From the NCBI GenBank assembly GCA_039619475.1, contig CM077115.1, positions 504,453,352-504,517,351 on the forward strand: a stretch of DNA of 64,000 nucleotides. Reading direction: 5' to 3'. The position numbers and the translations under genes are program-made. This document shows positions 13,875-26,029 of this stretch, piece by piece. The DNA is from Icerya purchasi (lineage: Eukaryota; Arthropoda; Insecta; Hemiptera; Monophlebidae). Numbering within the stretch: the stretch's first letter is position 1; the number at the start of each line of letters is the position of its first letter. The notes under the pieces were generated by a model. The model saw nothing but the letters and a program-made list of their open reading frames with translations. It was not told the DNA's origin and did no database searches.

Positions 13875-14043
13875 AAATTTACAACGTAATTCTTACTGGC
13901 ATCAACACAAAAAAATCAACATAATCACAGAAATCCTACCCTAACATTTAACTTTCATTATATAAAATTAAAACATTTTTTCGTTACATAAAATTGGGAC
14001 ATTTTTTCTAATGGGGGGAGCCTAAGAATTACGTTGTAATTTA
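13875..14043. repeat. MITE-like element with 20-bp inverted ends
   Basis: The left end (13875-13895) AAATTTACAACGTAATTCTT is matched by its complement at 14023-14043. The interior holds a tandem duplication of about 30 bases (ATAAAATTAAAACATTTTTT, then ATAAAATTGGGACATTTTTT). It is about 170 bp with no coding. Superfamily unknown. Confidence 0.6.
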
Positions 14044-14257
14044 TATATATATATATATACACACACACATACACACACAAGTAACGTTGCTGTTTTGAAA
14101 GAATGATGATGTTGGTTCAGAAGTAAGTTTCCTAACGATACTTTTACGACTATATCTGCTTATTTCACTCATTGTTTCTATTATGTTGTACAGTAATTAA
14201 TTTTAAACACTAATTTGAAACAATTATTTAATTTATCAAATAGCCCGACGCGTTTTG

Positions 14258-14368
14258 AAGACAAAGAGTTTCATGATCACGGAAGTTATTATAATATATA
14301 TAAATTTAGTCTTTATTAAATTTTTATATATTATAATAACTCCGGTGATCATGAAACTTTGTCTTTGA
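14258..14368. repeat. Long hairpin / palindromic element
   Basis: Arms of about 50 bases (14258-14308 and 14320-14368) share AAGACAAAG, TTTCATGATCAC and TTATTATAATATATA as complements, with only a few mismatches. The loop is about 11 bases. A palindromic MITE is likely; a small-RNA precursor is possible but untested. Confidence 0.65.
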
Positions 14369-14399
14369 GATACTTCTACGAAATTTATTACTAGCGCTC

Positions 14400-17300
14400 C
14401 AACACCAACTTTGCCATCTCTTATTTATAAACTTTAATTCTTTTATGCTCTGCTTCGTTCTCAATTTGGCATTCCCGCAATAATTATTTATATTTCGTTA
14501 TTATAACGCTTTCCCTTTTTAATTCATTAAGTTTTCGTTGTAAATTGCAATATATCTATATTTAAATGTATTATGTTTGTTTGTTTGTTTTTTACCAAGT
14601 AAGCTTTTCTTTTGGGTAACTTTTTGCCGGATGTTGTGTTATGGTTTTGTCTGTTTAGCTGTTTTTTAATTTTTGAATTTTGTTCATTATTTGTACATTC
14701 CAATAGGGAAATATAACTTGAACAGACTAATTTATCGTGTATAATGTTGGGAGTGGATACATTTTGTTTCCTGCATTTTGGCTTTAGAAGTTTGAGGTTG
14801 AGAGTATGAATAGTAAATCATTATTATTATTATTATTATTCGAGATTTTAAAGGGGTGGTGAAAGGAGGTCACGGTTGGAGAGGATACGATATTAAATTT
14901 AGAATTGTAAATAGGTAAATATTTGTATTTAAAGAGGGCAGGCTGTGAAATGACCTTATTTGCTTGCTATTTGTGTACTCGATTGATATTGATTATTTAA
15001 ATTACCGATATTGATAAAAACGCCAGTCTTCAGTTATTTGCGTATCTATTCTACGCTATTTGTGTATTTTCGCGTTTGTTAGAACCGCGTTAAGGAAGAT
15101 GTTTACGTCGTGTTACTCTGTTTGTTGGCTGCAGCTTTGAAAATCTTTAACAGCCAAAAAGTTTTATTGGTTTGGGTGACCTATTATTATTATTATCATT
15201 ATTATTATTATTATTATTTTTTTTTTTTTTTTTTTTTATATATCCTTTAATTGTTTTAGTCCTGCGAATTGCTAAAGTTTTATTCGCCTGCGTGGTGCCA
15301 CTAGTGAAATTCGGAATGATTAAAAGTCAGTTGTGATGTTGTTCCGTCGTTCATTCTATCAATTTACTGAATGATGGCGTACTTTTAACATATCCTAATC
15401 TGTTCTTTGGGAAAGAATACAATTAAGATATGCGGCGAACATTTATGAATTATTTCGTTATCTCCCCATCCGGTCTGGTAATGAAAAATGACTTCAAAAT
15501 ATAACGCGCAAACAAAGAATGGTCATTAAGTTCGCACAGTGTTGATCGAATTTTTGCTGTTTAGAGTAAATCGTACATCCTGGGTAATCAGATAATATGT
15601 CTTTATATACAAGATACGTCTTCTGATTGTGTCGAAGTATATCTCGGTATAAATTTTTCCTCCATTCGAAACTTGTGTTCAAATCTAGATAATTGTTGTG
15701 CGATTATAGAGGGGCAGGCATAACCTAACTTTATTTCAATCGCAAGTTAAATCTTGATGATGGAATCGACCACTGCAAAATACATCGTCGCCAGTCGTTC
15801 AACTGTCTGTATTAGGCTTTTTCCCGAACATTTCAAGAAGTCGTGGATTTTTCATTTGCACCGTTCACTGAGAGTTGTTTAGGTGGTTGACATTAAACGT
15901 GATTTTCACAAACCAGTAATCGCGTCGTCTTCTATAAATTTGATTTGTATTAAATAAGGTACACGAGCAACAGCATTGCATTTATTCGGATGCTGGGAAC
16001 GTGATGTGTGTTAATTTGTGATTATCGCAAGACAAGATGTTATTTGGCATTTATAGTTCCTTTGAAGCGAAGTGAACGAATTAATAAGGAAACATGTGGA
16101 ACAAGCAATCTACAGTGCATTAAAAATATTGCGATGGTAGAAGTAAGGGCGCTAAGCGATTAAGCTTTTGCATTGCGTTGTTGTACATAATCTCAGACCC
16201 GCATGATGGAAACCGCTCATGTAATTTGATCCACGCTGAAATTACGTCAAATAAAATTTTAAGTATATTTTTATGATTTTTTACTGTAATTGCGGATAGC
16301 AGATTTTTATTTTTTACTCCGCCAGTTGGCTATCCTCTACTGCTGCGGTTGTTAATTACATCACTTACGACGAGATCAGATAAAGATTCGGCGGATAGAT
16401 CCGGTAAATTCTTGTATCAGTCTTAACGTAAAGGTTACAATGAACGATGAATGATTTTTATGACATGTATACGTCCAAACACACACGCATATATATATAT
16501 GTATATGTATATGATGATTCACTAAATAGAGATGTTTATAAAATAGTTTATCACAAATTTTTTCAGTTTCGCTGTTTGATTGTTAAAAAATAATTCTGGT
16601 ATTTATTAAGGTGAATCATTCAATTAATTTCGGAAATTACTTTAATGAATTACGGTAAATTTGTTTTTAATATTATTGTATCATACCGGTACCATTATTT
16701 ACGTCGCTTTGGGCTATATTATGATGGTCGTATGAGTACTACTGTTCCTTTTTCTAGTGGCAAAGGCGGACAATTTCTAACGATTTTAACTATTGAACTA
16801 TTAGTGGGCGTTACGAGTAAATGCAGTGGACAATGGTCCTCGGATGGCCGGCCATAACTATTTTATTTTTGGGAATTAAATGTGTACGTGCTGCGATGGC
16901 TACAATCAGTTTAACGTTCATAGTTCCTACGTTTAATTTTTGTCATGCTGATGAACTACCACCACTCATATTGGTGTATTAGTTCGATTTCAGTTCTTTC
17001 AGCTACTTCTTGCGAAGCTGCTGTTCTCGTTTTTACTTTGGAATTACGTTCGTTATTGTTTATTGTTTTTCTGTTATCTATTAAGTAATTTTATTTTGTA
17101 ATTTAATGCAAAAATCAAGTATAAGCTGTCTATTAACTATGTCATCAAGTTTTATATAATTTACAGGCATGTTTGGAAATGTAAAAAAAAATAGGTCACA
17201 ATTTTACTTCGCATTAAGAAGTCAGACTGCTGCTGTCTACCAGTCGGAATGGTAATTAGGTTGTGTTTGATTTTAAGAGATCACCATCGTCGATTAATGT

Positions 17301-17400
17301 GTCGGGCCCACTGATTTAATTAATACAATTAGTGCAAACAACTGCGGACGTTGTATTTTAACTTTGATTCTTCTTGCTGTAACTACCATAGTGTGTGCGT
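14400..17400. other. AT-rich non-coding stretch with ATT microsatellites
   Basis: It contains (ATT)n at 14819-14840 and an (ATT)n running into a T tract at 15182-15237. The remainder, including open frames near 15494-15682 and 16645-16857, matches no known family. Confidence 0.55.
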
Positions 17401-17432
17401 GTATGTATATATACATACATACATACATATAT

Positions 17433-17788
17433 GGGCGTCGCCGGGGGGCAGGGGAAGGCCACCCCCCTCTCCGGAACTTTGAAACTTTTTAATCAACTGG
17501 CCATGATAAGTATTCATAGGCGCGTAATCACGGACAATTTGGAAGACTTTTATAATAATGTAGTAGAACAATTTGCCAGAAACCCACGAAAATTATATTT
17601 TAATTAAGATTTTGTTCTTGTTTAATGAAATATTAAGCCTTTACAAATTGTAAATTTTATTTTTCCTATAACTCATATCCCCTTTCTCTTTCTATCATCT
17701 GGAACCCCACCCACGGTTCACTTCCTCCCTCCAGTCGTCGGCTGGTGATTTATCTTGCCTGCCCCTGGCTCATCGGCTGGCGACGCCC
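17433..17788 (+). mobile_element. Internally deleted hAT element
   Basis: The element is bounded by inverted GGGCGTCGCC (17433-17442) and its complement (17779-17788), each next to a G- or C-rich GGGGCAGG/CCCCTG segment. It is about 356 bp, far shorter than an autonomous hAT, and keeps only a transposase tail (separate entry). It lies in a TACA/TATG microsatellite, which hides the expected 8-bp duplication. The outermost bases are uncertain because hAT ends usually start with CA. Confidence 0.6.
17479..17607 (+). pseudogene. hAT transposase C-terminal fragment
   Basis: The last 42 codons plus stop of a hAT-type transposase survive in frame. The motif LAMISIHRRVI, an acidic helix, and the ending EQFARNPRKLYF match the extreme C-terminal end of the hAT dimerisation domain (L..LSIHRD....DE.I..FA.KK.RR). 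The catalytic core, zinc finger and most of the dimerisation region are missing. It cannot be a working enzyme, and upstream sequence in this frame is repeat translation. The call rests on the short motif and on the hAT-like inverted ends around it. Confidence 0.55.
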
Positions 17789-17930
17789 TTGTATGTATAT
17801 GTAGGGTATGTAAACAATTTTAAACAATAACGTTTTTTTGATTGTACGGAATCCAAAACACGGTTATGCGTTTTCTGCAGGAACTAGTCTTATAGTAATA
17901 GAAGAGGATGGACAAAAACCAGGGGGTTGC

Positions 17931-17961
17931 ATATATATATATATATATATACATATATACA
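17931..17961. repeat. (AT)n microsatellite
   Basis: A simple dinucleotide run ending in ACATATATACAT. Confidence 0.9.
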
Positions 17962-18097
17962 TTGTAATGTGTCCATTACATGGAATAAATAAAATTTGGA
18001 GAAAAATAAATTAAAAAATAATATAATAGGAAAATAAAATATCATAAACATAATTTAGAATAATTAGTGCGAGTGCGAATGCCGTGCATGCCTGGAA

Positions 18098-18778
18098 CTA
18101 TTGTCGGTTGGTTAGGCAATCACGGGTCATCAAGGAAAAAAGGATCTACCTGATTCGGTCGGCTCCAGCAGGCACAAGCGGAAAGACGGGAGAAATGGAG
18201 AAAAAACAGGAAAATTTTTTTTTATAAAAGTCAGTTGCGTTCTACTTTTGGTCAAGAAAAGAGTCGTTCTCTATCTTCGCTAAGGAGTTGTTCGTTTTCG
18301 CTGAAGTTTCACGTTTCCATTTAATTCAGAAAAACAGTTGTGATTTTTTTTGTTCAGAAAAGTATAAATTTGACTTTGCGATCTATCGTCATCGAAAGTA
18401 TTTGATATTCGTCGCAGTAGTATAGCAAATTCATAAATATAAATAACATCGAGTCCGATTTGTCCGTATCGACCGATCGCCGAACCGCCAAACTACGGAT
18501 TCCGGATCACCACCGACAATAGTGATACGTAGCGTTTTGTTTTGTATTTCTATATATTGATTTGTATTAATTTTAACCGTTATTTTCGGAAATAATTACT
18601 GTTTTTTTCAGCGATCGACCGGTACCGAAAGGTAGGCGTCACGTTTTGATATTTAAAATTCAAAGAGATAAATTATTATAATCATTGTCATTATCTTAAA
18701 TAATAAAATAAAAATAAACCTTAAGTTAAATAAAATCCACGAGAATAAAACCTCGTGGTTGGCATCCCTGTGGATGTA
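18098..18778 (+). repeat. LTR-like repeat B, copy 1
   Basis: This non-coding copy of about 680 bp shares ordered blocks with 43677-44295. Both begin near TTGTCGGTTGG. Both carry CGGATC(A/T)CC.CCG.CAATAGTGATA (18503-18527 here). Both then have a T-rich stretch ending in a CAGCG.TCG.CCGG block, an A-rich AATAAA segment, and ATCCCTG at the end. The size, the AATAAA and the lack of coding fit solo LTRs of one retrotransposon family. TG...CA ends, a primer-binding site and a target duplication could not be confirmed. Confidence 0.45.
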
Positions 18779-18800
18779 AGCAAACAGTATACCGTTTCAA

Positions 18801-18822
18801 AATATATATATATATATATATG
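18801..18822. repeat. (AT)n microsatellite
   Basis: A simple dinucleotide run just right of LTR-like copy 1. Confidence 0.9.
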
Positions 18823-19258
18823 TATAAAATCATGAAAATTATGAGAAAAAGAAATAAAATAATAGGTAATAAAGTTTTAAAAAAAAATAGTGGCAGAAAA
18901 GGTAGGAACGTTTTGTCAGCTTTTGCAATGTGCTGTAGCGCGTGTCTTTGACGCCGGTTGAAATGTTGATGCAAAGAAGCGGGCCATTTTTTACGAAATT
19001 AATGCTTCTTTGCAGACTGTCGAAAGATGTTGCGCGGAATCGGACGTTGACCAATTTAGCCAACATGTAGCGAATTTCCAGTAAAAGCATTTATACGACA
19101 ATGTTTCGATGCTGAAATTCCCATTGAATCCCGCATCATCGCGATGTTCGCATTAACTTATGACGTCATGAAAAAATCCGCATTCGGTTGTTTAAACGTA
19201 TTTAGCTCTCCTGTTCATTGCCCTTTGTTTTTTATTACGTCAATATTTTTAAGTTTAT

Positions 19259-19560
19259 TTGTTAGTAATATTCATTAGGCTACGATCGTCTGTAATAACA
19301 TTGCTAGTAAAATACGCTGCACATAATCTGATCGCAAAAGTGTCATGTTTTACAGAGAAATTTATCATTGTACACAACGCCCCAGGTCACCTGCTAGAAG
19401 CGGAATTGGGTTTGTACAGAGAAACGGTTTGGATATGGGGCGCTGTGTATAAATATAATGGAGCTTTCCAACAAACAGGTACACGCTATCGTCCCTATTA
19501 AAAGACTATTATAAAGACGATAGTTTTAAAAAATCATCGTGATAATGAACAATAGTGTAG
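19259..19560 (+). pseudogene. Tigger/pogo-like DDE transposase remnant
   Basis: One frame reads FTEKFIIVHNAPGHLLEAEL. This matches the second catalytic block of the Tigger/jerky DDE_1 family (KVLLI.DNAPGH), with D of DNAPGH replaced by H. After a frameshift another frame reads FPTNRYTLSSLLKDYYKDDS, matching FLPPNTTSLLQPLDQG....YY.R. The order and spacing are those of the family. The missing aspartate, frameshift and stops make it dead. N-terminal CENPB-type DNA-binding domains were not recognised. Confidence 0.6.
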
Positions 19561-19568
19561 TTTTAAAT

Positions 19569-20300
19569 CAGGCCTGGCCAATACGCGGCCCGTCGAGCGA
19601 TTTTATATTTCTATTGAAACTTTTGTTTCTAATTATATGCATACCAAAAATACGAAATGAAAATCTGCACGGGTCATTGTTATAATGCGCAAGTGTGACT
19701 ACAAACCGTAGCCCTATATTTGATACCCAAAACATACCAAATGATGTTTGATTCATGATTACAACAACCATCTACCATTGCCGAAACAAGTTATTCTGCT
19801 GCCATGTTGATTGCGAAGAAAACGAAACCATTTCCGGATGAGATTATCTGGTATGAAGAACTGTTTAGACTCATAAAATATGTTACCCGATAAAAGTGAA
19901 TTATTTCAAATTTTTAGTCTCTCATGCCAAACTATATGCCGTCGCACTGATGCCATTTCAGCTGAAGTAGCACTACTAACTTTGCCTGATAAAATTAACC
20001 AGTTCAAAGCATATTCTTTCTTTGTCATTTCATGAAAGTACAGATATTTCTTGCACATTTCAACTTTTATTTATTCGTAGTGTGAATGATTCATTACAGC
20101 TGGCAGTAGAAATGTTAAATCTTTTAAATTAAAAGACGCAACTACAAAAGAAGATGTTTTCTAGGCGATGGAAGAACGGTTAGTAGTCGAAAATAACTTC
20201 AATTCCGAGGCTCTTTCGAAGTTAACAGTGGGGCACCTGTTTTCCGGTAGGTAAAGATAAGAAAGGGATTGCTGATGTATTGTATGTCGGTTATGTCCAG
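19569..20300 (+). pseudogene. hAT transposase remnant (GTF2I-repeat-like/ZBED5-like group)
   Basis: It begins with CAGGCCTGGCCAATACGCGG, a typical hAT terminal repeat. Downstream in one orientation, across frames, come LIAKKTKPFPDE, ELF.IFSLSCQTICRRTDAI, ESTDIS....LLFIRSVNDS, and ATTKEDVF.AMEERLV...ALSKLTV. These occur in the same order in hAT transposases and domesticated relatives annotated as 'general transcription factor II-I repeat domain-containing protein 2-like'. ESTDIS carries the first catalytic aspartate. Frameshifts at about 19890 and 20030 and internal stops make it non-functional. The C-terminal half and 3' terminal repeat are not visible; the copy fades before the SINE fragment at 20659. 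Confidence 0.75.
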
Positions 20301-20540
20301 TTTAACGGTGGAGTGTCCACCACGATGATGGTGGGTTAAGTTTTAGTAGGATTTATGGAAATATATTGTTTTTTTGTTCTTCTCTTTTTGCGTGTTTTTT
20401 TCTTCCTTGCTACATCTTTTCATCGCCGTAGTAGCCGTATTATCGTCTCGGTGGCGCGGAGTATACATTTGATCATAAACGTAAAAATTTTAAATCAAGC
20501 TTGAGTTTATTGTAGGCTCCGTTACATTTACGCGTCTTGA

Positions 20541-20570
20541 CCTGATGACGGAGTAATCTTAAAAACGTTT
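20541..20570 (+). other. Degenerate hammerhead-like core
   Basis: CCTGATGACGGAGTAATCTT is followed by AAAAACGT. This resembles the widespread CTGATGA-stem-GAAACG core of retroelement-borne hammerhead ribozymes, with the CGAAA box decayed. Function is unlikely. Confidence 0.3.
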
Positions 20571-20658
20571 TTGGAGTATAACCTTTTTTTTTTTCTTTTT
20601 CTTTTTGTTCTTATTTATAGTTATTTTGATTGTACACTTGAGGTGGCTATAGGCTATA

Positions 20659-20775
20659 ATAAGGTAAAGTAAAGTAAATCCTTGACAGGGCATTGGAGAT
20701 TGTGAAGTTAAGTTTGACAATGTACTAAGCCTAATGGATCTGATGAGAATACCCGGGGCCAGTTCCTTTTTACTT
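20659..20775 (-). mobile_element. SINE family S1, 5'-truncated minus-strand copy
   Basis: The complement of this segment matches the 3' half of the SINE at 22488-22766. Shared blocks in order are AAGGAACTGGCCCC, ATCAGATCCATTAGGC, CTTAACTTCACAATC, CTGTCAAGG and TTTACTTTACTTT. The tRNA-like head is missing, as expected for a 5'-truncated retroposon. Confidence 0.75.
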
Positions 20776-20903
20776 TCCCAGATATAGTGTTGTTAATTCG
20801 TTTATTATTACCGTCCGGCTAGGTTTGAAGAATACATTTCCGATAATTATCCTCCGACCATTTCGATTGAAATCGAAGTAGTTTGTTTTTCCGCGGTAAG
20901 TTG

Positions 20904-21741
20904 AAACAAGTTCAGTCAAGCATAAAGTCTATCGCGCTGAGGATTTCGTATGGAATATTATAATTTATGTTTACGTAATATTAAATTCAAAACAAAGGAA
21001 TCAAATTTTTCGCAGAGACACTTCATATTTGGCGCTTTTTTGAACTACTCGCTGGCTTCAAAAGTTTCGTTAAGGAAATAACATACGATTTTGTTCCCCG
21101 ATAAATAAGCGATCTTTCCATCGTGGCGCAAAGGGGGGACACGTCATTTTTCACGCTTTTTTGAACTTTTCGCCAACTTCGAACGTTTCGTTAAGGTAAT
21201 GAAATTTAGTTTCATTCCCTGCAAATAGCGATCTTTCCATCAATATATCACATGATCGGGGAGAAAAAATATTTTTTTCTAAACTGAGCTTTCGGTGCCC
21301 CGAGGGTTTAAATATAAAGTTGTAAGCTCGGCTATAGTTTTCCTATAGAGCGGTCCTTTAGAACTTTTTTTTTTTTTTTTTTTTTTTTTGACCTAATACA
21401 GGGGATTTGAATAATTTTTTGATTTTATGAAAGAGCTTCTTCGTTTTGTTTTATATTTTGAATTTCACTTTTAAACAGTTATCTCTGGTGATGAGTTATG
21501 AATTTTTTAAAGGTGATTTTTGTGGTCGTTTTAAATTCTACATTATATATTCTTGACTAGGATAATCGGTTAGCTCGAAGTTGTACATTATCATAGATAG
21601 AATTATAATTGTAATTTATGATCCAATTTCGGAATTAATAAGTCAAATCGTTCGTGAGTTATTGCATATTTTAATTGAATATTTTTGTCGTTTCTGAACC
21701 ATCTTATTAGGATTCCGTACGTTATATGTGTACGGAATCCT
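20904..21741 (+). repeat. Dispersed repeat family A, copy 2
   Basis: It starts AAACAAGTTCAGTCAAGCAT. A unit of about 120 bases occurs twice in tandem (about 21030-21125 and 21150-21245), each with TTTTTTGAACT.......TTTCGTTAAGG and GCGATCTTTCCATC. A T27 tract follows at 21364-21389, then sequence shared with copy 3. It ends in an exact 13-base hairpin, TAGGATTCCGTAC (21708-21720) and its complement (21729-21741). On the minus strand, units read F.YLNETFEVGEKFKKA and CYFLNETFEASE.FKKAP. Confidence 0.8.
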
Positions 21742-21744
21742 AAA

Positions 21745-22480
21745 AAATGGGGTTTTAGTTTTGACGAGATCGCGTAAAATTGAATTTTTTTTTAAATTTA
21801 TTTTTGCAGACGCAGAGAATTGGTACGAATAAACGCGTGCGTAAAGGAAACATGTTTTTTTCGCTTTTGAATAAAATTTCGCATGAAAGCCTGTTTCACC
21901 ACATTTTTTATTCAAACTGTTTCAGTGTTATTATTGTCTGTCTCGTTGCTGCTAATCCGCACTTAATATTTGCAAAGTAAATTTTTAAATCTTTCGTTAG
22001 CAGTTAAAAATTACAGTGTACGACGCGTGCGTGAAATTGAAAAAATTAATTTTTTCGGTCCTTCCTGGGCGTAGGGAGTTCCTGATGGTAAGTGCAATAG
22101 ATGCGCAATGTAACACCACGATGATAAGTAATGTTTATCCGAGGTAATTATAGCGGAGAAAGAAATCGAACAACCGGAGAAGAAACTGAAATATGATTGT
22201 GGGAAGAAAATATCGATAAAACGGAGAAGGAAAAAATGGACAAAAAGAATAAAATTCAGAAAGAACACTGATTTGCAAATTTTCAGTTATTTAAAAAAAA
22301 AGTGGTAAACAGGCAGCTTTTCTCCAACCGGTGAGCGTAAAGATCTATAATGCAGCATTTGCTAAACTTTCGAAGGCGGTATTAACAAACTATAGCGTCA
22401 TATACACTAAAATTGGAACAAAAAATTAGCATGGCTGCTGCGCAAGGATGACACGCAAAATCGTGAAGCGTTCCACATTT
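21745..22480. other. Non-coding stretch, nothing recognised
   Basis: AT-rich DNA between family A copy 2 and a SINE. Overlapping short frames on both strands match no family. Confidence 0.5.
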
Positions 22481-22487
22481 TTTTTTA

Positions 22488-22766
22488 GGTAACGCGGTAG
22501 CCTAGTGGTTAAGGTGCTTGGCTACTAAAACAGAGGATACGGATTCAAAATTCCGGATTCGAGTTGTTCCCAGGTGTTCACCTAATTTGAAATTGAATTG
22601 GATACCAGAGAAATCTGGGAAAGTAAAGGCGGCAAAGAGAAAGAAATTGGCCCCTCCTCAGTATTCTTATCAGATCCATTAGGCCTAGTACCATTATGGA
22701 AAGCTTAACTTCACAATCCATGATAACTTGTCAAGGTTACATAGGACTTGCTTTACTTTCTTTTTT
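22488..22766 (+). mobile_element. SINE family S1, tRNA-headed copy
   Basis: The head reads GGTAGCCTAGTGGTTAAGG, giving a clear A box (TAGCCTAGTGG, 22498-22508). A B-box-like GGATTCGAG lies at 22555-22563. The body runs through TCAGATCCATTAGGCCTAG and AGCTTAACTTCACAATCC and ends in ACTTGCTTTACTTTC with T-rich DNA. A second copy of the 3' half lies inverted at 20659-20775. A tRNA gene is ruled out because no stems close and the body follows directly. Confidence 0.75.
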
Positions 22767-22769
22767 AGT

Positions 22770-25700
22770 AATAAAAAAGCAGCTCTATATGCCATTCGAT
22801 CTTAAAAAAGCTTTTCATCACGCGACACGCGGATATTAACGGAGCCAACAGTTGGCCGATATATATATTTGATAATACGGATAGATATATTCAAAGTTTC
22901 TTATGCAGTTGGACGTTTTACGTTAGAACGGGTGTCCGTAAGAGAGTACCGAAGGCTCCGCTTCAATCGTAATCTCGTTTACGATATATATATATATATA
23001 TATATACGTGACGTTATTGCATTAATCGGCCCATTTCATCGTGGCTTTTCATTAACGACTTGCGTATATATCCTTATCCTTCAATTTCCCTTTCAATGCA
23101 CAAACCGTTCTCCAATAAACTTTGCTTAAGTTACAATCCTGGTAAAACAGCATCTTTCCCTCATCCGAAGCCGTTTGCCTAGATTTGTTTATAGAGTGTC
23201 GAGGTGTTCACGCTGACATATGTTTAAATTTCTAAAAATTTATCCGTTCCCGTTAAATAAAATTTTCAAATTCATCGGTTTCCTATTAAACGTGAAAGCA
23301 CTTGGCACATCCGTACGTGACTGATCTAAAAACAGGATGTCTGAAATCCAATTCCATTTTCAAATATCTCTTCAGTACAAAATACAGAATTGGTCGTGAA
23401 TTACCCTCCGATTATATATAAAGCTCTCTCTAATCATCCAGAATTAACCGCGGATGTCGGTGTACACTAACAATGTCCATCAATCTAAATTCCGTCTTTC
23501 ATGTTGCTCTCAAAAGTGCGAGTATTTTTCCTGTCCACGGAGAACTTCATCGGTTATTCGTCGTTTTTGCTGTTCCACCTCTTTCTTATCGCAGCAATTT
23601 TTATTCCATTAGCCACGTTCTTATTCACTGTGCTCGTATGTACTTCCGTTTTAACCATCTTCCACATTTCTGTGTTCTCCAAATGTGTTTGTTTTTTTTT
23701 TTCGCCACGAATTCTTGCTTTTCTACATCGAAATAACGAAAAATGCCTAATAATAAAATTATATCATGAATTTTCAAGGATTTCATAAAAATTTATATCT
23801 CCATCTTTCCACATTCAGCCAAATGATTCACAAACTATGCTTGGAAGAACAATTTTGAGTAGGTCCACAGACTAACCGATATGATAAAACATCCAGTTTT
23901 GTCCTTTTGAAGTGTTTAATATTCCTTGCGGCTAAGTAAGATTAGTGCGTAATATGTGACGTCGAATTGTACGGTATCTTTTGTATCGTTTGCACCATAC
24001 CTCTATGGGCGGTATAGAATTTTTGATATTTAAAACAGAAATTGATTCAACGGATTTGAGGTAAGTAGTTTCTGCGTGTGATGAATGTAGAAAGGTGTTG
24101 ATAGTTTGTAGATCTTTTTGCTTCGTAACTAGGTGCGGCCGCAGGTTGCACCGGAATAGTAATTTCGAGGAATAGCGCGAATACGGTTTAATAAAAATCT
24201 GAATTTTGTCTGTGTTTCTATTTTGTGTTGCTTTTAATCTTACAATTTATTTTCTTGTAATTTTTCGCTGTTCTTAATAACTTTCCCGTACGCTGGAATA
24301 AATGAAAAATTCATATTGAAAATCTTTTTTTCCCATAGACAATCAAAAAGGTAAAATGTTTAATTAGCTTTTTTTTCGCAAAGTTTAGGTTAAAAGCAGT
24401 TTGATTTTCATACTTAATCTACATTGAGCGCAGATTGTAAAAATACAAAAAAAAAAAACGCTTACAACAATTTCGCGCAACAATATAAATGCGTGGGGTC
24501 GGGGCTCAGTTAGATCGATTTAATATACTAAAAATCGGTTCGATGTTGTGCACTGAACGACCTTGTTATACATTTATTAACGGAAGTGATATTTATTTTA
24601 TAATTTTTTTATAAAGTTTGAGCGGTATAATGTGATATAGTTGTCTTCTTTTTTTAAGACTTATCGGACGTCGAGGTTAAAGGTTAATTAATTTCCGTTT
24701 ACCGCTTAACGTTTATAGGTTTCTGTGTAGTGGTTGTAATTTCGTTCTTCTACAAAGTAGAAGCCACTGTCAATTCCCGATAGAGCATGGGGACTTTCAA
24801 GTTTTGTTTGACGTGTAACATATAATTGTAGCGGGAGAAGATAGGGTTTTGAATGAACGAAGGAGTTAATTTTGGTGTTTGATGAATTAGCCAGTATGTC
24901 CTTTGTTTTTATTACACTTTCCTTTTTCGAGCTTACCTAGTTTTTTTTTTTTTTTATAAATGTTTGTTCAATTAAATTTACTTTAACAACAGATACTTTT
25001 TTTTTTTTTTTTTTTTTTTTTTATACTGTATATCAATTTTTTCAAACATAATTTTTGCAAGTCTCAAGCGATTGGAGAACTGTTAACTGAATATGATAAA
25101 TCGTAAAAGATACCGAGTATTCACTACTAGCGCGATGCGACGCATCTTCGAAGTCGCGGCATATACTCTTAAATAGAGAATTGTTCACCAAGGCGATGTC
25201 GCAGCGATTAGTAACGAGCGACTGATTGTGTCAGTCTGCAGGCGATCTCGACGCGACTTGTTCGCGATCTAAAATGGGCTTCATCACCTTCACTACCCGA
25301 CGATATTCTATATTACTACTTCATAAATGAAATGAAAAAAATTATATGATAGTGGTCGCGGTAACGTCGCCGTTGCCTAGCACTGCTGGACAGACAAGTA
25401 AAATACAGTCGCAGATAGGTTGTTTACTTTTAGTATCGACTCAGCCTAAGTGATAAGCAGAATGAAGAATATGAAATATTCAATAACATGATAAGGGATA
25501 TACTCTGACATACCGGACACGTTGTATTAGATGATTCTTACCTATCTGTCGTTTACCCCTTATAGAAAGAAAAGCGGTATTTTGTGAAAGGATTTATGCA
25601 AAAGAAAAAAAAGGCTAGTCAAAGTAGCATCTCAGAGGCAATTTCGTGTTCCCTCCCCCGTCACCTGATATTTAAAATTTAAATTACGTTTTGTATAAGT

Positions 25701-26029
25701 TATTTATAGCGCGTGTCTGTTGTATTTTAAGTTAAATTTATGTAACTTCGAAGATTATATCAAAAATGTAAAGATCTGAGAAAAATTTTCACGTCTTGTA
25801 CGTAAAATTTATGCCAAAGCTAGGAAATAAGTACAATTTTTCTCCCGTTCTGTGATATGTTAAAATGGTGTAAAGATTATACAATTAATACCCCTCCCGT
25901 ACAACGTGATTGGGAGCAATACCTGGAATGTTGATATTACTAATGTTGTGTACTAAGCATTTGCTAGTATTTTCCTGATTAACGGGATGGTACATTAATG
26001 TTTTGGTTCTTTTTTCTTTTTGCTTTCAG
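22770..26029. other. Non-coding DNA upstream of the TRIT1 exon
   Basis: The part next to 26030 is intron, shown by the acceptor site. It contains (TA)n at 22981-23005 and T tracts at 24943-24955 and 25000-25021. Frames at 23473-23788 are hydrophobic and T-rich and overlap each other, so I treat them as chance. I found no sign of the P-loop exon (GxxGxGKS ... DSMQ) here. Confidence 0.55.

Noticed and set aside
22488..22570. Functional tRNA gene
   Set aside because: The A and B boxes are present, but acceptor and anticodon stems do not form and a SINE body follows directly.
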